Assembly (NCBI GenBank): GCA_032718475.1
Contig: JAUCBJ010006355.1
Location: 1-39,698 of the forward strand
Direction of reading: 5' to 3'
Origin: Nemertoderma westbladi
Lineage: Eukaryota; Xenacoelomorpha; Nemertodermatida; Nemertodermatidae
Length of the DNA: 39,698 nucleotides
The position numbers were made by a program, and so were the translations under genes. Below, piece after piece: positions 21,871 through 30,228 of this stretch (position 1 is its first letter; each line of letters starts with the position of its first letter). Below the pieces are notes generated by a model. It saw only the letters and a list, made by a program, of their open reading frames with translations, did not search any database and had not been told where the DNA came from.

Positions 21871-22502
21871 GTGAGCATGTGGATGACTTCTGTTACCTGG
21901 GATCATGGATCCTGAAGTCAGGTGAGGACCTTCGAATACGTAAGGGAAAGGCATGGGCAGCCTGGAATAGGCTTTCCAGGATTTGGAAGTCACCGAGAAT
22001 TAATCGGAAACTTAAGGTCCGATTATTTAGAGCAGCAGTAGTTTCAGTACTCCTCTATGGGAGTCCATGCTGGGCTCTAATTGCTGAGGACACCAAATCT
22101 CTGGATGGCACATTCACAAGAATGCTACGCCGGGTTCATTGTGTCAAGTACAATGCACACATCTCCAACCAGACACTATATAACATTGGAGGTGTCTCAT
22201 TGGTTCCCCCAAGCTTGACATTAGAACAAAATCGCCTCCGCTTTGCAGGATATTGCTTTCGCCGTGAGTACCAGCCAGTGCATAATCTTGTACTTTGGCA
22301 GCCTCATGGAGTGAATAAGCATGGTGGACAGCCCATGACTTTCTTGAGACGCATCTTAAAGGACACTGGCCTTGAAGATGCGGATGATCTAGCAAATGTC
22401 ATGGGTGATAGGGAATTGTGGCGGCGCAATTTTGTCGACAAGCCGGCGCAGCATTCTTAAAAATGCAGCTGCAATGCAGCATGCCGATACTAGTAGTGTA
22501 GG
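21871..22502 (+). mobile_element. 5'-truncated RTE copy inserted in the MED12 intronic array
   Basis: The frame 21843-22460 reads the RTE C-terminus (EHVDDFCYLGSW, VLLYGSPCWAL, MLRRVHCVKY, RFAGYCFRREYQPVHNL, RRILKDTGLEDADDLANVM, DKPAQHS-stop) without interruption. It is followed by the family's 3' end and a short TAG tail. It is flanked by GTAGGTTTAT at 21861-21870 and 22503-22512. Part of that match is inherent to the surrounding repeat, so the duplication is likely rather than certain. It is closely related to the nested copy at 9838-10552 and lies sense to MED12. Confidence 0.88.
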
Positions 22503-22735
22503 GTAGGTTTATATGACCACTGTAATATTGGGAGTTTATATGACTAACTGTAACATTGGTTTAAATTTATATGACCACTGTAACTGTAATATTGGTAAGT
22601 TTATATGACCACTGTAATATCGGTAAGTTTAAATGACTTCTGTAATATTGACAAGTTTATATTACCACTGTATTATTGGTAGTTTATATGACCATTGTAT
22701 TATTGGTAAGTTTAAATGACCTCACCACTGTACGG
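22503..22735 (+). repeat. Right end of the 28-bp array, degenerate
   Basis: About eight more units, increasingly diverged (GTAACATTGG, GTATTATTGG, AAATGACTTC). Units at the edge of a satellite are expected to be the most diverged, because homogenisation is weakest there. Confidence 0.85.
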
Positions 22736-22763
22736 TTGTAAGATTAAGACTAGTGAGATTACT

Positions 22764-23251
22764 TTAGTATTAATGTTGTTATTAATATGTTACTGGTATT
22801 AAGTTATTAGTCTTTTTGACTAAGCTTGATCTGATCTAACTGACGTTTATATTATCTCGTTTCCTCGATTGCTTAATTTTAGCCCTTAGATGCTGCATCC
22901 TTAGATACTTAGCTATATTATCATTGCGTTTTTATGTCAGTAGATTATGAACACGAATATTTGTTAGCAAGTTATTCACAGCAGTAATGTAATGTAATAA
23001 TAATTATAATACAATGTTATTTATTTTCTATAGTAATAGAATGTCAATAGTAATAAAAAGTTTCTAAGATTTCTAAGATTACAATTTTAATTTAATATAT
23101 AATGTTCTCAAAATTAATATAAATAAAATCAATGTTAAAATATTATGTTAAAATTGCAATGCATTTCAAACTAAAAGTTATCTTCAGGCAATAAATAAAA
23201 AAATAGAAAAGTAGGAAGTAATAGAATGTTATATGTTAATACAATGTTATT
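22764..23251. other. AT-rich intron sequence without genes
   Basis: Part of MED12 intron 1 between the array and the tandem-repeat element. It contains short local duplications (TTTCTAAGATTTCTAAGATT near 23060; AATAGAATGT words). No ORF, RNA gene or transposon ends are recognised. Confidence 0.4.
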
Positions 23252-23326
23252 GTGGGGCGAGCCACGAAGTTGGCGGAGCCTTAGCGAATTGACACTGTTA
23301 GGGGGTGGGTCAATTTATGCAAATAG

Positions 23327-23379
23327 TTGTCGTCGTCGTCGTCGTCGTCGTTGTCGTCGTCGTCGTTGTCGTCGTCGTT
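23327..23379 (+). repeat. (GTC)n microsatellite
   Basis: About 17 GTC/TTGTC trinucleotides, interrupted twice by TTG, directly after the 5' end of the element. It produces an artificial poly-Arg ORF. Confidence 0.9.
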
Positions 23380-23499
23380 ACGATTTTGACATGCTAATAA
23401 CTTTGTCGGATTTAAAGCTGCCAAGTTGAAAATTTGTAGGTATCAATATGAGCAAAAGTTGAGATTTTTGAGAGACTTTCAGACACCATCAGTGCAATG

Positions 23500-24700
23500 G
23501 TCTCCCGCTAGAGGGCCACATGTCTAAACATTAAATGGCCACCCATTTCTTTGCTTTTAATCCGTTTAAGCTGAAACTTGGGAAGTATGTACTAGACCAT
23601 TAGCTGTAAATTTCAAAGGAGGCTAATCTGTCTGCAGTTCTCCAGTCTGCCGCTAGAGGGCGAAATGTCCCGAATGTGAAATTATTCTTCCATTTAGTTG
23701 TTTATGATCTGATTACGCTGAAACTTGTCATATATGTACTAGATGACATCCTGAGTCTTTGTGTGGATTGTAATCGGTCCGAAGTTTTCCAGTCTCCCGC
23801 TAGAGGGCCACATGTCTAAACATTAAATGGCCACCCATTTCTTTGCTTTTAATCCGTTTAAGCTGAAACTTGGGAAGTATGTACTAGACCATTAGCTGTA
23901 AATTTCAAAGGAGGCTAATCTGTCTGCAGTTCTCCAGTCTGCCGCTAGAGGGCGAAATGTCCCGAATGTGAAATTATTCTTCCATTTAGTTGTTTATGAT
24001 CTGATTACGCTGAAACTTGTCATATATGTACTAGAAGACATCCTGAGTCTTTGTGTGGATTGTAATCGGTCCGAAGTTTTCCAGTCTCCCGCTAGAGGGC
24101 CACATGTCTAAACATTAAATGGCCACCCATTTCTTTGCTTTTAATCCGTTTAAGCTGAAACTTGGGAAGTATGTACTAGACCATTAGCTGTAAATTTCAA
24201 AGGAGGCTAATCTGTCTGCAGTTCTCCAGTCTGCCGCTAGAGGGCGAAATGTCCCGAATGTGAAATTATTCTTCCATTTAGTTGTTTATGATCTGATTAC
24301 GCTGAAACTTGTCATATATGTACTAGAAGACATCCTAAGTCTTTGTGTGGACAGTAATCGGTCCGGAGTTTTCGAGTCTGCCGCTAGAGGGCGAAATGTA
24401 GGAAAGTGATAACCTTTGCGAATTCCTTGATCTTAATCTATTTAAGCTGAATTTTGGAATATACAGTACCGGTATGTACTAGACCACATGCCTCGTCTTT
24501 GTGAGGAAGGTGATCGATCCGTAGTTCTTTAATATGCCGCTAGAGGGCTAAATGTATGAAAGTGAAAACCTTCCAACATTTCGTTATTTATGATCCGTCA
24601 ATCGGAAACTTGGTAGATATGTAATAGACCATAGGATGTGGCTTTGTAGGGAAACTAATCCTTCCTTCTTCAGTTACCCAGTCTCCCGCTAGAGGGTTAA
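23500..24700 (+). repeat. Tandem core of 146-bp half-units with nine CTCF-like motifs
   Basis: The 12-mer CCGCTAGAGGGC starts at 23505, 23650, 23797, 23942, 24089, 24234, 24381 and 24537, with a final CCGCTAGAGGGT at 24686. The first seven are spaced 145, 147, 145, 147, 145 and 147 bp apart. Two alternating half-units make a 292-bp dimer that is nearly identical from about 23500 to 24380. The last two half-units are more diverged. CCGCTAGAGGGC fits the core of the animal CTCF motif (CC-n-C-n-AG-n-GGC). Confidence 0.85.
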
Positions 24701-24805
24701 CGTTTTCCGGGAAAATCTTCTCCTATGTTTTTATAATCCTTTCGAGTTGATACTTAGCATTAACTCATTTCACGTGCTGCGCGAAGGCCCCACTTCGTGT
24801 ACTAG

Positions 24806-25241
24806 TATAGGTTTAACGCAATTTATCGCTACTTGTTATACTCTAAGTCTCTCACAGAGTGACTTCTAATTTACTACGAATCTGGCTTTCCTGAAAAAAT
24901 TTCCACTTAACTCTTAGTGATAAATTTGAGCGAATAATATATAAGCTGACGTCTTGACGTATTTGTTACATTTTTCTTAAAAGTGGCTTTAGCTACTGAT
25001 GATCTGAGGTTTACTTAATTCTGCTGAAGAAACTGAAAGTAATTAGATGTAATGGACTGATGTCAGTGATGGTGAGCAAAGTTACAATTACAAGTGATAG
25101 ATAACATGTGAAACACGAAATCCCGGAGCCAATTCTGTAGATTGAGATTCTACACTATTTGTTAACAATGTTTTTTCTCTTTTTTATTTATAGTACATTA
25201 TATTTCATACTGATGATATATTTAATTATTCTTTATCACAG
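24806..25241 (+). other. Remainder of MED12 intron 1 up to the exon 2 acceptor
   Basis: AT-rich, gene-free. It ends in a pyrimidine-containing tract and TTTATCACAG, the 3' splice site of exon 2 at 25241. An upstream TTTTTTATTTATAG at about 25191 is a possible competing acceptor. It would add in-frame stops, so I reject it. Confidence 0.6.
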
Positions 25242-28200
25242 AGCTCCCAACGTCAATCTTCACAAACACCGACAGATTCAACCCCCACCAAATGCCAGTC
25301 TAACTCCTATGTGTTCCAGAACAAACTGCTCGACTTCCTGGACAACTCGGCGCCGGTTCTACCGACCAACCCAACCCAGGAGGACCTCGTCTCCTTCTCC
25401 AATCTCATCATCCTCTTCGTGGAACTCGCGCGCCGCGACATCTTCTCCCCGTCGACTTACATGTGCACGCTGGTGGCCCGGGGCTGTCTCGACCCGGCGT
25501 CCCCGTCGTACTCGCCGTCGCTCCGGCACGCGTTGTACCTCCGGGAGTTCCCGATCCCGGACGCCGAGCCCGCCGAGTCCAACCAACGACTCGTCCTCCT
25601 CGTGGGCGTGGGCCGCCGACGGGACGAGGCACAACGCGGCCTCCGCCGTCTCACCAAGGACCTCCAACGGGCGGTCCTCCGTAAACCGCTCCGAGGATCC
25701 ACGGTGCCCCAACTCCTCGACGAATTCCGCGGTTTATCCTTCCACGATCGGCACTCTGTGGCGTCTTCCTGCAGCTCCTCGTTACTCGAGCAGCTCGCCC
25801 GAGGGACTTGCGTCACCCCGGAAACCCCCGGCAACGTACTCCTAGTGCTAGACCTCATAGAGGAGTCGCTAGACACAACCGGACTATTAGATTTCGCTAT
25901 ACAGACGCTACTAGAGACGACGGCATCCTCAATTAGTAAAGCCAACCTCCCTATAATCACATCCATCGGATTGTCTGTAGTGGCAGTCCTTCGTCGCTAT
26001 ATAACCTGTTTACTTCTACGAATCTCTATGGTTACCGAGGTAGTTGAAGGTCTTTCAGTGATGGTCCATCACGTCTCCTCACCCAATCACTGTACCAGTT
26101 CCGAACGATGCATTCTCACCTTCCTATTCGACCTCTACGCGCTGTGCCCTCATCTGAAAGGCCTTAAACTTTCCGATAAATCTCCCTGGCTCCTCCTCAA
26201 GAATAAACAATCCCTGTATCTAAACGTCCAGCCGTCTTCCTTGAATCTCAAATGGGATCCAAACTTCATGCTGGACATTCTAGAATCGCCACGTAGTCCC
26301 GCCCCAGATGTATCCAAACAGCTGGTGGACCTCCCCGCCAACAGGTTCAGCTTCCTGTGCAACGCGCTGTCAATCATCTGCGGCTCCTCCCAAGCCGAGA
26401 CCATCAACAGCGTCAGCATCCTATGCGCCGAGGTCACCGCCAAGACCCCGGTCCTGTGCTCCGATTGGTTGGGTCTCCTCCAGGCCCTGTGCTGCTCGGC
26501 CAATCGCAACTGCGGGTTCGACGACTTCCTCACCCAGATCGACGTCTCCGATACCAGCATCCACGATCCCATCTCGGTGTTCACCTCGGTGCTGATCGGA
26601 CGTCGTTGCTTCAGTCTCGAGGACTTTGTGCGGCACGTGGCGTTGCCTTCCCTGCTCGCAGCCTTCCCTTCGGCTGCCGGCGATCAGGAGGCCGAACCGG
26701 GGGCCCGACTCACCTGCCACATCCTGTTGTGTCTCTTCCGCGCGGCCAACCACACGTCGTCCTCGACACCCTCCCCTCGGATCCTCGCCTCCACGGATCG
26801 GCATCTACTCACCTCGGCGCACTGTTCCATCGGGGTGGGCCCGGTGCTTGCCGTTCTAAAAGCGCTCCTCATGTTGGGCGACGCCTCGCAGTGCAGCATA
26901 AACGCGTTATTCGACGACGACGACGCTGCCGACACCCTGGTAGAGAGCGCGAGCTTCACGCTCACCACGATCTGCTCGCAGGACTGGGTCCGCGAGAAGT
27001 GTCTGCTGGACGCGGATGGTCTCTTCACCACGGAACACCTGCTGGACCCGGTGCTCACCGAGCGGCAGGCCCAACAGCTGTTGCACCTCATCTGTTACCC
27101 GGACGGGGTGCCCGGCGGCGTCGGGGGTGGCGGCAGCAGCGGGGACACCCGGTCGACGGTCACCCGAGTGCTGCACAACCTGGATCAGTGGAGTCTGCGG
27201 GTCTCGTGGCTGGAGTTGCAGCTGCTGTTGAAGCAGTGCCCCGGGGGCCCCGGCGAGATATCGGCCCTGTTGGAGACCATCGCCAAGGCGACTATAGAGG
27301 TGTTCCAACTGCAAAACGAAGCGAGTCGGAACGCCAAACCGTGGAGTCTGTCCCAGCAGCACACGCCGCAGTCCTCGCAGCAGCTAACCCCGTCGCAGCA
27401 GCTGACCCCGGGGGGTCAGTCCGTCGGTCACCCCGGGACCCCAACTCGGCCCACATCCGCGGCCGCTAAACCCCTGGGCGAGGAGCCGGGGACGGAACGT
27501 TCCTCGGTGTGGCTCGTTCCCCACCTCGTCTCCAAACTGCCGGCCAGCGTGCAGGGCAAGATCGTGCGAGTGGTCAGTTCCGTTCTAGAATACGGGTACG
27601 GTTGCTACGGTAAGTCGAAAGGCGATAGAGAACGCAGCGCCCAGAAGAGTCTGCACCTGTTCAGTCATAAACCGTTGTTAGCACTCGTTCTAACGTGTCT
27701 CCAAGGTGATCAGGAACAACGGGATCAGCTTCTCGTGTCGCTCAACACCCAGTTACAACAATTTATCATGACGTTTAAAGAGGAGAGAACCTCCGACGAG
27801 TCTAAAATCACAAGAATCAACGAGACCCTCCAGTTGCGACTGAGTTTACTCGGCAGTATGTTCGACAGTATCATCCTTAACGCCTCTCTGGTCCACGAGT
27901 GGACAGTCCTTCTCGTGCAGCTGCTCATCTCCGGGGCGGTGGACTCCTACGCGTCGCCCGAACTCTTCACGACCGTGCAGGACATGGTCTTCGTGCTGGT
28001 TTGCACGACCATGGTATCCGAACCCCCGCCCGAGAAGCAGCTGGCGGGTGGGAACGAATACCGGAAGGGCGGTTACGCGACCTTGCTGAAAAAGATTAAG
28101 AAGGAGTTGGATGAGAAAGGGCAGGGGAAGCATTCCGACGGGATATCCATGATAAAACAGCTGCTCCCGTTGCCCAAGAAAATGGTTGAGATAATCGCGA

Positions 28201-28280
28201 GCGACCCCATGGGTAGCGTCGACAGGAAGGGAAATAAAGTCGCGAATTATGAGCCCTTAGACAATGATCAGTACCTACAG
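25242..28280 (+). CDS. MED12: MED12, coding exon 2 (residues 496-1508)
   Basis: This 3039-bp exon is unusually long for a vertebrate-like gene. From the acceptor CACAG|AGC it reads SSQRQSSQTPTDS, then YVFQNKLLDFLDNSAPVLP and LARRDIFSPSTYMCTLVARG, the part of MED12 after the LCEWAV motif. It continues with SNQRLVLLVGVGRRRDEAQR, SAERCIL-like SSERCILTFLFDLY, NRFSFLCNALSIICG, LGLLQALCCSANRNCGFDDFL, EPGARLTCHILLCLFRAANH, LDQWSLRVSWLELQLLLKQ and SVWLVPHLVSKLPASVQGK. All are in the order known from MED12. It ends in LLPLPKKM and DRKGNKVANYEPLDNDQYLQ, with donor CAG|GTTAGT, phase 0. GC content and codon use are strongly GC-biased compared with the flanking introns. Overlapping frames such as 25159-25845 and 26357-27469 are shadows. 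Confidence 0.95.
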
Positions 28281-28314
28281 GTTAGTTTATTTATATTGTT
28301 TGACAGGTGATGGA

Positions 28315-28336
28315 GGGGGGGGGGGGGGGGGGGGGG
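28315..28336 (+). repeat. G22 homopolymer just inside MED12 intron 2
   Basis: A run of 22 G, 35 nt after the exon 2 donor, followed by T and five more G. G-rich tracts near a 5' splice site can form G-quadruplexes or bind splicing factors. Whether this one does is unknown. Confidence 0.85.
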
Positions 28337-28509
28337 TGGGGGTTAACACATTCATGTTCTCTCGTGATCACTTTCAATTTTTTCATTTTTTTAAGGTAAA
28401 CATTAACGATTTGAAGCGCCACATAGCGGTACTTTTGAAAAGAATATAGTTGACGCAGTATAATATTGACTGAATTTTACTTTAATATTGAAAATGTAAT
28501 TACACGTAA

Positions 28510-29517
28510 GGGGTCATCCATAAAAGACGTCCGAGCTAGAGGGGGGGGAGGGGGGTCGGCCAAATCCGGACATTTACGGACAGGGGGGGGGGGGGGGGGG
28601 TGTAGCAAAATTCGGACGTCTGTTTTTAAATTTTTTATTGTCAACTTTGCAGCCCATATGGCCAAATGTAGTCTAAACTTAACTTTGGGATGGGCACCTA
28701 GGCCCCGCATATTTAAAGTGAAAGTAAACGTTTCAGTTTCAAGTTTCAGAATCTGGGGAGACGGCCAACCTAACCCTTGATGGGTGTACCTGTACACTGT
28801 ACAGTATACGTGAAGTTTATCATGTATTACAATGTATTAAGCCCGTACCGTAACGCTATATTATACTGGCTAATAAGTAGTTTCAGTTTGATAATGTACT
28901 GGTCAGTACTGCGGTCCCCTATTCTTTACTAGTGCCCACTCCCGGCAGGCCTAAGGCTGCACGATAAATAGGCTACCGGTACCGAATAAGGCTGCTGTTG
29001 GACGACACATGGCGGTACATCCTCAGGAAAAGAAGACTGTGGGTCCTTTTCTAGGATTTGAGGACAAAGATGTGATAGGGACCGACATATTTGAGGCAGA
29101 GTGTGGCCAGGTCATCGTTGAGGCAGCGTGTCGCCAGGTCATCGTTGAGGCAGAGTGTGGCCGGGACAAAGTAGGTGATGATGAAGCGAAGGTTGCGGAT
29201 TATGGGGAGGATGTGATGCCAGTTTTCACTACGTTCTCATCACCAATTTGGGAGGAATCATTCCTAGCTGACTCGTAAACTACAGTATTTTATATAGTTT
29301 TCTATATATATTAGTACTGTTAATATTAGTAGTCGCCCCCCTATTTGTACAATGTACAGCAATAATTCGTGTATTTGTTTTCTGTTTTATTTTCTAAAAT
29401 TCGGACGTCCGAATAGGGGGGAGGGGGGGGGGGGTCAAAAACCGGACATTCGCGGACAGGGGGGAGGGGGGGTCCAAAAATTCGGGATTTTCTCGGACGT
29501 CTTTTATGGATGACCCC
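28510..29517. mobile_element. TAA-flanked TIR element in MED12 intron 2 (PIF/Harbinger-like)
   Basis: The left end GGGGTCATCCATAAAAGACG is mirrored exactly at the right end. Both are directly followed inward by TCCGA and then G-rich blocks carrying CCGGACATT and GCGGACA words. The element is flanked by TAA at 28507-28509 and 29518-29520, matching the 3-bp TWA duplications of PIF/Harbinger transposons. It is 1008 bp with no recognisable transposase, and encloses one 89-codon ORF. Confidence 0.75.
29009..29278 (+). CDS. Hypothetical 89-residue ORF inside the TIR element
   Basis: Starts ATGGCGG and ends SFLADS-stop. It is acidic and contains a 27-bp tandem repeat encoding EAECGQVIV, EAACRQVIV, EAECGRDKV. 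I do not recognise it. The start PQEKKTVGPFLGFEDKDVIGTDIFE does not look like random AT-rich translation, so it may be a remnant of a transposon ORF or a captured exon fragment. It sits between the two arms of the element and is sense to MED12. Confidence 0.3.
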   Translation: MAVHPQEKKTVGPFLGFEDKDVIGTDIFEAECGQVIVEAACRQVIVEAECGRDKVGDDEAKVADYGEDVMPVFTTFSSPIWEESFLADS

Positions 29518-29520
29518 TAA

Positions 29521-30228
29521 AGTAAATTATCTCTAAGACTAAGTAAATAAATCCGAATATGTTAAATTTGTAGGAATTTATCTAATACTTGTCACTAGTA
29601 TTGAGAGCTAGGTGTGGGGTTAATATAAAGCCACAGTGTGCGAACTTTCAAAAACATTAAAAAAAACTTTTGCCAGTTCTCAGTTACTGTAAGCAAGCAC
29701 TGATTTCGTTATCCAATGTTTTTTTCATCATAGTTTTTAATACAACTTTTGCAAATTTTGATATAACTTTTGAGAATTTTTATACAGCTTTAAAAATCGT
29801 GTTTTATAGGTTTAAGACAAAGGGCTGAAGTAATAAAAATTACTTTAATTAATTTTACAATATGCGTGCAAGCTAATGATGTGAGTTTACTATAAATAGC
29901 AAACGAAAACCCAACCCTCTTATTAATATTGTTCATTTATGTGTTTAAACAGGATAAGTTAGCAAAGGGAAAGGGTTAATATTTTAACAACCAATTACTT
30001 TTAGAGCCAATTTGATTATAGATTTGACAATAGAGCCAATTTAAAAAATCCAATTTGATTTTGCTTGAATATACCTAGCAAATGCTACGTAGCAAATATT
30101 AATAGCAATTGTTTGTTTTTTATTAATACACCGACACCCCATTGTCTATGAAGTAGTTTCCGATAATTTAACTATCTATCATTTCCACAACCGCTTCAAG
30201 GCTCATACTGGAGTGTTACTCATTATAG
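29521..30228 (+). other. Rest of MED12 intron 2
   Basis: AT-rich, with no gene or transposon ends recognised. It ends with CATTATAG, the 3' splice site before 30229. The acceptor has a weak pyrimidine tract, but homology and phase on both sides fix it. Confidence 0.55.

Larger units (their letters stand above)
23252..24805 (+). mobile_element. Complete GTGGGGCGAGCC-family element with tandem core
   Basis: The 5' end is GTGGGGCGAGCCACGAAGT with GGAGCCTTAGCG. The 3' end is GCTGCGCGAAGGCCCCAC followed by TTCGTG. GTGGGGC/GCCCCAC gives a 7-bp terminal inverted repeat. Behind the 5' end lie a (GTC)n microsatellite and then a tandem core of 292-bp dimers. No ORF or transposase is present. The same ends recur at 5372, 34648, 37562 and 39094. 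A short conserved head, a microsatellite, ~150-bp core repeats and a conserved tail resemble invertebrate Helentron-associated or 'pearl'-type non-autonomous elements, but the class is my inference. Confidence 0.65.

Noticed and set aside
23226-23429. 67-codon ORF with an Arg run
   Set aside because: It is the translation of a GTC microsatellite within a non-coding repeat element.
25159-27469. Several long ORFs overlapping MED12 exon 2 (for example 25159-25845, 26357-27469, 26684-27091 minus)
   Set aside because: These are GC-bias shadows of the real MED12 frame, rich in Arg/Pro/Ser and without family similarity.
28466-28797. Two ~105-codon ORFs at the left end of the intron 2 element
   Set aside because: They run through the G-rich terminal repeat on both strands and show no protein-like composition.
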